Positions 43,283-51,683 of a stretch of 64,000 bases of DNA are shown here, in pieces (position 1 is the first letter of the stretch; each line of letters starts with the position of its first letter). Under the pieces are notes generated by a model. The model saw nothing but the letters and a program-made list of their open reading frames with translations. It ran no database searches and was not told the DNA's origin. A program made the translations under genes and the position numbers. This DNA comes from Myxococcales bacterium (GTDB lineage Bacteria; Myxococcota_A; UBA9160; UBA4427): contig JADFNE010000013.1 in NCBI GenBank assembly GCA_022563535.1, positions 1 through 64,000 of the forward strand. The letters are read 5' to 3'.

Positions 43283-44563
43283 TTGGCTACGTTTCGGCCC
43301 ATGCAACGAGATCTGACGGTCGCTGAGGCACAAGACTGCATTCTGGCGGCTGTTTTGCCCCTTCCGGCAGAAACACTGGCTGTCGCGGAGTCGCGCGGCC
43401 GAGTTCTGGCTGAGGACGTCCTGTCGGGTCGGGTCCTACCTCCGAGCGACTGCTCTGCGATGGACGGCTACGCGGTCCACAGCGCTGCCTGTCGTGACGC
43501 CAGCGAGTCCGATCCGGTTGTGCTCCCAGTCGTGTTCGAAGTCGCGGCGGGAGCAGTGGCGGATTGTCCGCTCGAGCGGACTGACGCCGCTCGGATTTTT
43601 ACCGGTGCTCCGATCCCTTCCGGCGCTGACGCCGTGATCATGCAGGAGCACGTCAAGGTCGAGGGTGGATTCATTCGAATCTCGGCTCCGGTCGACTCCG
43701 ACAATCACATACGCCTGGCGGGTGAAGAGCTGCAGGTTGGCGACCGGGTGCTGACTGCAGGGAGCGAGCTGCGCGCGCCCACAATCGGTCTGCTGGCCTC
43801 GCTTGGCCGCTCGGTGATCTCGGTCATTCGCAGGCCCCGGGTTGCGATTCTTTCCAGCGGTGACGAACTCGTCGAGCCCGACGGCCAGATCGATGGGGGG
43901 CGCATCGTTTCGTCTAACTCGTACACGCTTTCGGCGCTGTGCCGGGAAGTCGGGGCCGAACCGATCTACCTCGGCATTTCTCGCGATCGTCCAGAAGATC
44001 TCGAAGCCCATATCCGCGCGGGACTTTCGGCCGACTGCATCGTGACCTCCGCGGGAGTTTCGGTGGGCGATCACGATCACGTCAAAGACGTACTCGCGAA
44101 ACTCGGCTGCGAGATTTCTTTCTGGGGCGTGAAGATGAAGCCCGGCCATCCCATGGTCTTCGGACGCTTTCCGGCCGGGGGACCTTTCATGTTTGGCCTG
44201 CCCGGGAATCCCGTATCCGCGGCGGTCACCTTCGAACAATTCGTGCGTCCGGCACTGCGCAAGCTGATGGGGTTCGAAAACTGTTTTCGCCCGACCCTGC
44301 GCGCGCGCCTGCGCACACCGCTCCACAAGCGCCCGGGTCGCCTGACCTTCATCCGGGTCGAGCTCGAACGCGATGGCGACGAGATCTGGGCCTCGAGTAC
44401 CGGCAATCAAAGTTCGGGGGTCTTTCGGTCCATGACCGAGGCCCAGGGGTTGTTGATCTTCCCGGGGCCCGCGAGCGATCTCGCCTTCGGAGACGAGGTG
44501 ACGGTGCAGATCGTCGACGAGGGATTCTTCTCCGGAAACGAACGCGGCTTCGAGGGCGTTTGA
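43283..44563 (+). CDS. moeA: Molybdopterin molybdenumtransferase MoeA
   Basis: MoeA inserts molybdate into adenylylated molybdopterin. Motifs are SAMDGYAVH, RIFTGAPIPSGADAVIMQE, SSGDELVEP, SNSYTLSAL, TSAGVSVGDHDHVKDVL, GVKMKPGHPMVFGR and GLPGNPVSAAVTF. TTG 43283 has GGAGG eight bases upstream. ATG 43301 (giving 420 aa) is the alternative but has no ribosome site. The enzyme would serve the CoxL-type molybdenum hydroxylase in this window. A mobA-like gene overlaps its stop. Confidence 0.94.
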   Translation: MATFRPMQRDLTVAEAQDCILAAVLPLPAETLAVAESRGRVLAEDVLSGRVLPPSDCSAMDGYAVHSAACRDASESDPVVLPVVFEVAAGAVADCPLERTDAARIFTGAPIPSGADAVIMQEHVKVEGGFIRISAPVDSDNHIRLAGEELQVGDRVLTAGSELRAPTIGLLASLGRSVISVIRRPRVAILSSGDELVEPDGQIDGGRIVSSNSYTLSALCREVGAEPIYLGISRDRPEDLEAHIRAGLSADCIVTSAGVSVGDHDHVKDVLAKLGCEISFWGVKMKPGHPMVFGRFPAGGPFMFGLPGNPVSAAVTFEQFVRPALRKLMGFENCFRPTLRARLRTPLHKRPGRLTFIRVELERDGDEIWASSTGNQSSGVFRSMTEAQGLLIFPGPASDLAFGDEVTVQIVDEGFFSGNERGFEGV

Positions 44564-45138
44564 TGGCTGCGGGGTCTCGGGCTCAACCGGTTGGTCAACT
44601 CGCCAATGTGTCGGCCGCTCTGATCGTGCCGATCGGCAACCATGAGCGGATTCTGGTCCAGCGCATGACCGAATCCGCGCTGCTGCTCCAGCGCCTGTTC
44701 GAGGACGTGGTTTTGATTGGAGACATGGGAGTCGAGTCCGGGGAAAATGAGACCGTCGGCATCGTGGGTCGCGTTCTCGAACGCGATCACATCTCACAAT
44801 CGAAACTTGCGGATCTCGCTCTTGCGCTCGAAGCGGCCCGGGAGGAGCGGATGCTGGTACTGGCGGCGGACAGCGATTTTGTGACCGCCGAACTCTTGCT
44901 CGGGCTGACGGCCTGGCCCGAACACGAATGCGTTGCGCCCCGAATCGGCGGAGCGCTGCGACCTCTCTGCGCTCTCTACCAGCGAGACGTTACACTGGGT
45001 GCTTTGCGCGAAAGCCTCGAGCGTGAGGAGTCGGATCTGTCCGCATTCTTGAATCAGCTCGATTGCGGAGTTATCGAGGGTGACGACCTCGCAACCTTGC
45101 TCGTACCGCCCGCTTCAGTTTCGGCTCCGGTCTCGTAG
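44563..45138 (+). CDS. Degenerate MobA-like nucleotidyltransferase
   Basis: A 191-aa protein whose ATG overlaps the moeA stop (TGATG). The C-terminal two thirds match MobA: ALEAAREERMLVLAADSDFVTAELL, then VAPRIGGALRPLCALYQRDV. MobA transfers GMP to the molybdenum cofactor. Its N-terminal nucleotide-binding loop (LAGGxSxRMGxDK) is replaced by ALIVPIGNHERILVQ, and the GPLGGI stretch is also lost. It may be a non-catalytic or altered homologue, perhaps a regulator of cofactor modification. The family call is moderately sure; activity is doubtful. Confidence 0.72.
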   Translation: MAAGSRAQPVGQLANVSAALIVPIGNHERILVQRMTESALLLQRLFEDVVLIGDMGVESGENETVGIVGRVLERDHISQSKLADLALALEAAREERMLVLAADSDFVTAELLLGLTAWPEHECVAPRIGGALRPLCALYQRDVTLGALRESLEREESDLSAFLNQLDCGVIEGDDLATLLVPPASVSAPVS

Positions 45139-45225
45139 CGGATTCGCCTCTGGGTCCTTTGGCTGCGAGTCATGCCAGTCGTAAACCCTCTCGCTCGGGG
45201 GGCAAGTCGACGATACGATGCTGCG

Positions 45226-46356
45226 ATGCGGGTCTCACGCATTCTGTCATTTTATTTTGTGCGAGAAGTCGTCCTGTACGGCGGTCTGAGTTTCCTCGCT
45301 CTCACCATGATCTTGCTGACACAAAACGTCCTGCGTCGCCTGGAAGATCTGGTCGCTGTCGGGGCCACGATTTCCGATTCGATGGATGTGTTGGCTTGTC
45401 TGCTTCCACTTCTCACGGCCTACACCCTGCCGATCGCCTTTCTGTTCGGTGTCATCATTGCGGTCAGTCGTATGTCTTCAGAAGGAGAGATCACCGCGAT
45501 GGGGACCTCGGGGCTGGGGCTCTTGTCGTTGTTGGTGCCAGCGCTGGCCCTCGCCGTGGTGATCACGGGAATTTCGGCATACGTGATGATCGGAGTCGAA
45601 TACAAGGCCCATCGACAACTCCGTGTGCTGGCCGAAACCCTGGCCGCGCGGGGGGGAATGCTCGAACCCGGAGAGTTTCGCGGTCTGGCTGGACGCACAC
45701 TTTTTGTGCAACACCGCGATCGCGAGAACAACCTGCGCGGGGTGATGATTTCGGATCGCACCGACCCGAAGCACGCCTTCGTGATCTTTTCGGAGTCCGG
45801 GCGCTTCTCCTACGACCAAGACAAGCAACTATTCAAGTTGGGACTTCGGGATGGAACGATTCATCTCGAGCAAAAAGAAACACAACCCATCCGCGCGCAA
45901 ATCATATCCTTTGAGAGCCTCGACTATGCGTTTGATGTTCGAGACCTGATGACGAGCCTGACGGCGGCAGTTCGTCCCCGACAGATGAGTATTGCCGAAC
46001 TCGAGAATGTCGTGCGTCGGGCGCGAGCAGGCAGCAGCCTCGGCGATCTTCATCAGCGAGACCCGATCGAATACGAACTCGAGATGCACCGGCGCTTCGC
46101 GCTTCCGTTGGCGCCAGTCGTCTTTGCGTTGATTGCGGTGCCCATGGCATTGGGCGGGGTTGCGAGTTCGCGCTCCCGCGGCGCGTTGATCAGCCTGACC
46201 CTCGCCTTTGCGTACTACGGCCTGTTCTCCCAAGCACGTTTCCTCGCTCTGGGCGGTTGGGTGGGGGCCAACCTTGCCCTGTGGATTCCGAACATGGTCT
46301 TTCTGGTGGTGGCCGTCGCGCTGGCGATCCGCACCCGATATGCGATCTCGAATTAG
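45226..46356 (+). CDS. LptF/LptG-type lipopolysaccharide export permease
   Basis: A 376-aa inner-membrane protein of the YjgP/YjgQ family. LptF and LptG form the transmembrane part of the LptB2FGC pump. Helices are at about 15-35, 55-80 and 100-125, with three more after 290. Between them lies a periplasmic beta domain (residues 135-265). MRVSRILSFYFVREVV is a typical start. No second permease gene is adjacent, unlike the usual lptF-lptG pair. Confidence 0.9.
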   Translation: MRVSRILSFYFVREVVLYGGLSFLALTMILLTQNVLRRLEDLVAVGATISDSMDVLACLLPLLTAYTLPIAFLFGVIIAVSRMSSEGEITAMGTSGLGLLSLLVPALALAVVITGISAYVMIGVEYKAHRQLRVLAETLAARGGMLEPGEFRGLAGRTLFVQHRDRENNLRGVMISDRTDPKHAFVIFSESGRFSYDQDKQLFKLGLRDGTIHLEQKETQPIRAQIISFESLDYAFDVRDLMTSLTAAVRPRQMSIAELENVVRRARAGSSLGDLHQRDPIEYELEMHRRFALPLAPVVFALIAVPMALGGVASSRSRGALISLTLAFAYYGLFSQARFLALGGWVGANLALWIPNMVFLVVAVALAIRTRYAISN

Positions 46357-46389
46357 CCATGCAGCGAAACGGTTCTCTTGAGAAATCTC

Positions 46390-46455
46390 GTCAAGAGCAG
46401 CGCCTTCCCTGCCAGCGGCACCGTCTGGTCTTCCCATTGCTGGCCCGCTCTTGAC
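46390..46455. terminator. Inverted repeat between convergent lptF and phosphatase genes
   Basis: GTCAAGAGC (46390-46398) and GCTCTTGAC (46447-46455) are perfect complements separated by 48 bases. There is no T-run. The layout, 9-bp arms with a long loop, echoes the larger repeat at 33025-33113 at another convergent junction. Confidence 0.45.
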
Positions 46456-46561
46456 AGAGTCGGGTGAGTTCATCGCCATGCAACAGGGATTCGGACTCGT
46501 TCGCTCGAAATCCATCACCGTGGCCATCAGTGTGGAGACCTATCGCCCGATTATCGAGCGG

Positions 46562-47542
46562 CTAATGAATCGTGATGGTGTGACGCGAAATCTGCGAACC
46601 CATGTCCGCAAAGAAGTGTTCCTCGAATTCATCGACCAGGTCGGCGGCGAACTCATACGATCCCGGCGCGCCGAGATCGTAAATGCCCGCGGTGACCACG
46701 GTGGTGGCGAGGAGTTCGGCGCGATTGCAGAAACGCCGCTCCCTTAATTTACCGCCCCCGGGTTCGAGGGAACGCAGGCGCAAGGACAGGCGAACGCCCT
46801 GGCCCGGGGCACAGTTCATCGGGATGGGCTGATTGCTCCGGTTTGTCACGCTGATGCGCAGGGAGAACGGTTCACCCGCGCGAAGCGTTTCGGGCACAGA
46901 GGAAAATTCGAGATCGGCTTCGTAGTAGTACGCGACGTACTCGGTTCTCACCCAGCTCCGGAAACGCTCTGCGGTATGGGATAGCTCTTCGCTCGCCAGC
47001 CAATCTCGATAGCTCGCGAGAAACCCGGGCAAATCAGAACCCAGCAACGAACCCGGATAGCCAAACTTGAGCGAGAACTGTTCATTTGCGCGGTCGAGGC
47101 CCTGGCCCTCGAGTAGCAGGGCGATCGCCGCCGCGAGACCACTGCGGTCGGTACCGCCGCGGCAGTGGATCAGCAGCGGTCGCGTCGCCGTGTCGAGGCT
47201 CGAGATGAGTTGCTCGACTTCCGCAGGGCTGGGCCAGCGTCGGGCACTCAAGCGTACGTATTTCACATCGAGTCGGGCAGCATCGGCCACCCCCGCGTAT
47301 GCGCCGGATGTCGTCTCTGTCGGGCTTTTCCCCTTCAGATTGATCAGGGAACGCAGGCCGATCGATTCGATCCAGCGCGCTAGAGACGCTGGCGTTGGCT
47401 CGGCCGAGCGATAAATCTGGCCTGGAATCACGGTGTGCAGATTTCCGCGAAACAAATAGTTGCCGAACTGGAAAATCACGAGCGCCGCAAGTGTCAATAC
47501 TCCTGGGACGAGCGCGATCTTCTGCACGAGTTTGCGGTTCAT
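46562..47542 (-). CDS. Membrane-anchored dual-specificity/tyrosine phosphatase with beta domain
   Basis: A 326-aa protein. An N-terminal hydrophobic anchor (LVPGVLTLAALVIFQF, residues 11-26) precedes a tyrosine/dual-specificity phosphatase domain. The P-loop HCRGGTDRSG has nucleophile Cys 127 and Arg 133. General-acid Asp candidates precede it. From about residue 200 a beta-sandwich domain follows (LRAGEPFSLRISVTNRSNQ), similar in feel to the Wzt-type C-terminal fold. The catalytic part probably faces the periplasm. It may act on a phosphorylated sugar, lipid or protein. No kinase is adjacent. Confidence 0.82.
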   Translation of the reverse strand: MNRKLVQKIALVPGVLTLAALVIFQFGNYLFRGNLHTVIPGQIYRSAEPTPASLARWIESIGLRSLINLKGKSPTETTSGAYAGVADAARLDVKYVRLSARRWPSPAEVEQLISSLDTATRPLLIHCRGGTDRSGLAAAIALLLEGQGLDRANEQFSLKFGYPGSLLGSDLPGFLASYRDWLASEELSHTAERFRSWVRTEYVAYYYEADLEFSSVPETLRAGEPFSLRISVTNRSNQPIPMNCAPGQGVRLSLRLRSLEPGGGKLRERRFCNRAELLATTVVTAGIYDLGAPGSYEFAADLVDEFEEHFFADMGSQISRHTITIH

Positions 47543-47627
47543 CTTGGATGTATCGGCAGGCTTCGAGTCCGACTACACAAACAACGCCAACAACACAACC
47601 AACGAAAACTGAACCCGAGAGCGGAAC

Positions 47628-48140
47628 TCAGGACCGCAGGCTATTGATCAGGCTCGTGGTACGGACGCCGAGAATTTCTCGCAAGCGAACCACGCGCCCA
47701 CCCGTGTTTGCAACTTCGCGAGCGCCGACAATATCGTCGAGGGCCCAGTCGCCCCCTTTTGCGAGTACGTCCGGGCGAAGTGCTTTGATCAGCGCCAGCG
47801 GCGTGGCGGCGGAAAAGATCACAACCCAGTCGACGCTCGCGAGGCCGGCGATCATTTCGGCTCGCTGTCGCGCGGGAACCAACGGGCGGCCCTTGCCCTT
47901 GAGCTTGCGAACGCTCGCGTCGCTGTTGATGGCGACGACAAGACGATTTCCCAGCCCCCGGGCCTGTTCGAGGCTCCGCAGGTGCCCGATGTGGAGCAGG
48001 TCGAAGCAGCCGTTGGTAAAAACCACGTCTTCGCCCCGGCGCTGGGCTCTGCGGATCTCTTTTTCCGCCGCAGCGCGCGAGAGGATCTTGCTGCGGGCGG
48101 AGCGACTTCGAGAGTCTCCGTTGCGGGTGGCACGGCTCAC
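47628..48140 (-). CDS. HldE/RfaE2-type ADP-heptose precursor adenylyltransferase
   Basis: A 170-aa nucleotidyltransferase of the cytidylyltransferase fold: FTNGCFDLLHIGHLRSLEQAR with the HxGH site, then INSDASVRKLKGKGRPLVP, and DVLAKGGDW. It matches the C-terminal half of HldE, which adenylylates heptose 1-phosphate for LPS core. The kinase half (RfaE1) is not fused. The start is GTG 48140 with a basic leader of about 20 residues; a later start is possible. It is 32 bp from the AsmA-like gene. Confidence 0.9.
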   Translation of the reverse strand: MSRATRNGDSRSRSARSKILSRAAAEKEIRRAQRRGEDVVFTNGCFDLLHIGHLRSLEQARGLGNRLVVAINSDASVRKLKGKGRPLVPARQRAEMIAGLASVDWVVIFSAATPLALIKALRPDVLAKGGDWALDDIVGAREVANTGGRVVRLREILGVRTTSLINSLRS

Positions 48141-48172
48141 GGCTGCAGTCTCCGAGGTGAAGCGCGCACCGG

Positions 48173-50989
48173 CTACGGCGCGGGTTGGGTGTGTTCCGGA
48201 TTGCTCTGCGGTTCCTGTCTCTGTTTTTGATCCTGTCCTTGGCCCCGTCCTTGGCCTTGCAGTGCCTCTCGAATTGCGGCAAACGGCGCTTTCAAAATGT
48301 CGGGTAGCGGAGCGCCTTCGGTGAGCGACTTCATCGGCATCGCTTCGAGCACCGGCTCGTCTAGCGTACCACTCACCGCGAAGAACGCGCCGAATAGTCC
48401 GCGCTCCTTGCCGCCGGGAATCAAACTGCCGATCAGGGGAACCTTCCCGAGCAGGAGATCGATCTGGCGAAACAAGAAGATACCAATCTCTGCCTCGACC
48501 TCGCGTCCGGGTTTTGCAAAGTCGAAGCGGCCCGAGAGAAATACGCGCAGAGGGCCATCGAGTTTGATTTCGTCGGTCGCAATGGTGCCGCGTTGGAAAT
48601 TAACCGTGGTGTCAATGGTCTCGTACACCAGTACATCGCTGGCGCGACCGGGACTCAGCCCTTCGATGACGTGGGCCAGTGCCGAGACGAGGGGGATGCT
48701 CTGGCGAATTTCACCATCGTGTCCCGCGATCTTGATCTGTCCCTCGACGTTGGCGAAAACGGGTTGTCCCAGCGCGATCGGTCCCCCGAGCGTGCCGGTA
48801 ACGTCGAGACTTCCTGTGGCGAAGTCTTCGGGAAAGCCGACCGCCGCGAGTAGCCGGCCGGCCTGGCCGTCGCGAATCTTGAAGTTGGTTTCGAAGTCGA
48901 GTTGATCTGCGCGTGCGAGAGAAAGCCGGAAGTTTCCCTCGACCTGGCCATATGGAACCAGCTGTCCGCGTATTTCGTCGAGTTCGAGGTTGTCCCCGAT
49001 CAAAGAAAATACCGCTTGGGTCTCGCCTACTGGCCAGTGCTTCCCGTGAAGTCCAGCCACCGAGAACCTGCCCGCAGCCCAGGAACCGGGGGAGGGAACC
49101 CGGTCCCGTGACGCGGGCGACGGAGAATCGCTCTCGCCGGTCGCGGGCCAGACTTTGAGATAAGCATCGACCGTGGGATTGGGATCGCGGGTCAGCAGGA
49201 CATCGCCGCTGAGTTGTGCGCCCCCCCAAGTGCCCCGGACAAAGTGGAAGCTCTGCCCACCTTCGTGTAGAACCGCCTCGACCTTGGCGTTGCGCAGCGG
49301 CCAGATCAGTGCGGTGTGTTCCACGAAGTCGATGTCGATGTCAATTTCGATGGGTTCGCCCGACGCGATTTGGGGTTCAGCTTCATCCGTCCCCACGCGT
49401 GCGAAGAGCTGATCGAGCAATGAAAGGCCGCGCAGCCCCGCGCTCGAGACCCGGTCTTCGTCGTAGGGGTCGAGGTCGTTGATCAAGGCGGGGAAGCCTT
49501 CGAGGGTCAGGTTCACTTCTGGGATGGGGACGCCATTTCGCCGGGCCCGAGACCTTCGGATCTTGATCTGGTCGCGAGTCCAGGTCGCGGTGCCGGCGAG
49601 ATCTGTCAGGCGTTCGTAGGCCCCGAGCTGGATCGTGACCCCGGCGACCTCGACGGACATCGAAAGACCGGTGGGCAGGTTCATCCGCTCCCCCGCCAGG
49701 ACGGCCTGCCAGACGGACAAGCGCTCGGTCCCACTGCCGCCGATACGAACAATGCGGCCCTCCTCGATCCGCGTGAGGGCGTGCAGCAGCGGTTTCCGTT
49801 CGCCCTCTGGCATCGCGTTTGCCACTCGTGCGAGGGCAGGGATACTCACGTCGTGAAAATAGACCGCGAAGTTTGCCGCAGAGGATCGCCGCAGGGGGCG
49901 CTCGATGTCCCCAGAGAATTCACCGCGGACGTTGGGTCCCCGCAACTCGGCCTCGCTGATTCGCAACCGGCCGGGATGGATCTCGATCCGGGCCCGAAGC
50001 TGAATGCGGGGAGATTCGAGATTCAGAATTTCGTTTCCGCGCATGATTCCGACGCTCAACCGGTCTGCCGCCCAGTCGATTTCCAACACACCGTGATCGG
50101 GCAGGGGAGTGTCGAAGCGCAAAACTCCGCTCAGCGTGCCGGCAAAGGCGCGTTCGACCCGCGTGGTGTCCCCCGCCTCCCGCGCGAGGCGCGCCGCCGG
50201 GATCTGGTCCTGGAAGTAGTCGCGGTAGCTCTCGAGTTCGAGTTTGGTGACAGCGACGCTCAAGTCCATACCGCCGTCGGCTCGTCGCTCGCCAAAGACT
50301 TCGATCGGAACCTGGTTTCGCGCCTCGTCCCGCAGCAGGCCCGCGAGTTCGATCTTCGCCCGATTGCCGATCCAATCGTGCTGGAGAGTTCCGTCGATCG
50401 AATCGATCCGGACCTGGAATGGCGCCTTTCCCTTGGCGCGCACATAGCGATCGGTCAGGCGAACGCTGCCTCCGATGATCTCGATCCGTTGCGCGATGAT
50501 GGGGCTCTGCAGTAGCACGCGGGTGATTGCATCAATCACGCGAAAGACACTGAGCTTGCGCTCGAGATCGTCGGGGTCCCCGCCGTCGCTGCGGCGATCG
50601 ATCGCGTTGATGGGATAGGGGCTCCAACGATCCGCGACGCTGCGCTCGATCTCCAGATGGATGCCGTCGAGAATGAGATCGCGGATTCGAAAGCGCCCCG
50701 TGAGCAGAGCAATGACATCGAGCCGAGCGGCCACGCGGTCGCTCGACAATCCCGGCCCGCTGGCGCTCGGGTAGACCCTCACGCCGCGGCCTTCGATCCA
50801 CAGGCCCGAGCGGATGCGTAAATCGGCTCGATCGATCTCCACCCGGCCACGCATCAACTTGGCGAGCTGGTCTTCGGCTTCGCTGCGCAGGGCTTCCTGG
50901 CCGAGACTGGACGAAAGCGCGTAGCCGGTCGCCAAAGCAGCGAGAAACATCCCACAGATCAAACTGAGACGGACGAGTGCGGACTGCAA
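48173..50989 (-). CDS. Large AsmA/YhdP-like envelope protein
   Basis: A 938-aa protein with an N-terminal membrane anchor (LVRLSLICGMFLAALATGYAL) followed by long repeated beta structure. AsmA-type features are GRVEIDRADLRIRSGLWIEG at the N-terminus, and a C-terminal AsmA_2 region with GSLDVTGTLGGPI, EIGIFLFRQIDLLLGKVP and FFAVSGTLDEPVLEA. YhdP/TamB-like proteins bridge the envelope for phospholipid transport. The start is TTG 50989 with GGGAG six bases before. The tail is Gln/Gly/Arg-rich and partly made by a 12-bp repeat. Confidence 0.85.
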   Translation of the reverse strand: MQSALVRLSLICGMFLAALATGYALSSSLGQEALRSEAEDQLAKLMRGRVEIDRADLRIRSGLWIEGRGVRVYPSASGPGLSSDRVAARLDVIALLTGRFRIRDLILDGIHLEIERSVADRWSPYPINAIDRRSDGGDPDDLERKLSVFRVIDAITRVLLQSPIIAQRIEIIGGSVRLTDRYVRAKGKAPFQVRIDSIDGTLQHDWIGNRAKIELAGLLRDEARNQVPIEVFGERRADGGMDLSVAVTKLELESYRDYFQDQIPAARLAREAGDTTRVERAFAGTLSGVLRFDTPLPDHGVLEIDWAADRLSVGIMRGNEILNLESPRIQLRARIEIHPGRLRISEAELRGPNVRGEFSGDIERPLRRSSAANFAVYFHDVSIPALARVANAMPEGERKPLLHALTRIEEGRIVRIGGSGTERLSVWQAVLAGERMNLPTGLSMSVEVAGVTIQLGAYERLTDLAGTATWTRDQIKIRRSRARRNGVPIPEVNLTLEGFPALINDLDPYDEDRVSSAGLRGLSLLDQLFARVGTDEAEPQIASGEPIEIDIDIDFVEHTALIWPLRNAKVEAVLHEGGQSFHFVRGTWGGAQLSGDVLLTRDPNPTVDAYLKVWPATGESDSPSPASRDRVPSPGSWAAGRFSVAGLHGKHWPVGETQAVFSLIGDNLELDEIRGQLVPYGQVEGNFRLSLARADQLDFETNFKIRDGQAGRLLAAVGFPEDFATGSLDVTGTLGGPIALGQPVFANVEGQIKIAGHDGEIRQSIPLVSALAHVIEGLSPGRASDVLVYETIDTTVNFQRGTIATDEIKLDGPLRVFLSGRFDFAKPGREVEAEIGIFLFRQIDLLLGKVPLIGSLIPGGKERGLFGAFFAVSGTLDEPVLEAMPMKSLTEGAPLPDILKAPFAAIREALQGQGRGQGQDQKQRQEPQSNPEHTQPAP
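48235..48258. repeat. 12-bp tandem duplication in the 3' end of the AsmA-like gene
   Basis: GTCCTTGGCCCC is followed by GTCCTTGGCCTT. On the coding strand this gives the GQGRGQGQ part of the protein tail. Confidence 0.65.
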
Positions 50990-51355
50990 CGGATCTCCCG
51001 GTGGACGTGGTGCAGATATATTTTCATGTGACGCAGTGAAGCTCGATGACTTTCAAGGGTGCTCGGGCGCAAGCTTGACCCGAAAATGGATGTTGTCGAT
51101 CCCCTACGAGTTGCAGATCGAAGATATGCAAGTGAGGTTCAGTGATGCTCCGTTATAACGCGACTTTGGCACCCATCCCACGGTGCTGTAAGGCGTTGTG
51201 AACAGACCTTCCGCAGTTCGGCAGAAAAACACCTCGATCGCTGCAACCGATTATTTTTTCTAAAGAAATCCCCTGTTCTTTCGATATCTGGGGCGTGTTT
51301 AGCGATGCCTGTGCAGGAAAGTTTCGGGCATAAGAGGTCAGGGAGAGCGATTGTA
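50990..51355. other. Divergent intergenic region, AsmA-like gene and XRE regulator
   Basis: A 366-bp gap. An AT-rich patch TTATTTTTTCTAAAGAAA (about 51251-51268) stands out in this GC-rich DNA and may be part of the regulator promoter. No RNA gene, repeat or protein-like frame was seen. Confidence 0.35.
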
Positions 51356-51613
51356 ATGGAAGCGATGAGCGGTCTTTCAACTCGCGGAAACCGTGTGCGA
51401 GAGTTGCGCGAGAACAAACTGATGACCCAGGCCCAGTTGGCCCGGAAGGCCCGCGTAGCGCTGCGGACGATTCACAGCGTAGAAAAGGGCATGAACTGTC
51501 GGATGGACACAAAACGCAAAATTCTGCTCGCGTTGGGACTTCGCTTCGAGGACAAGGATATGGTCTTTCCCCCCTTGCGGCGCGTCGTCGAAGAGATGCC
51601 CTCCACCCACTGA
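51356..51613 (+). CDS. Small XRE-family helix-turn-helix regulator
   Basis: An 85-aa protein, almost only a HTH_3 domain: RVRELRENKLMTQAQLARKARVALRTIHSVEKGMNC, helices 2 and 3 in the middle. ATG 51356 has GGGAG upstream at 51341; an in-frame start at 51305 would add 17 residues without a better site. It lies 70 bp before ptsP and could regulate it or the AsmA-like gene. Ligand or partner unknown. Confidence 0.88.
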   Translation: MEAMSGLSTRGNRVRELRENKLMTQAQLARKARVALRTIHSVEKGMNCRMDTKRKILLALGLRFEDKDMVFPPLRRVVEEMPSTH

Positions 51614-51683
51614 TCGGTTGGCTGCTATCTTCGTCTGAACGAACCCGTGCAACGCGCACGGGGAACCGACAGCGGAGGCTGCC

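Noticed and set aside
46451-46747. 98-aa plus frame after lptF
   Set aside because: Overlaps the convergent phosphatase gene and looks like its antisense; no ribosome site.
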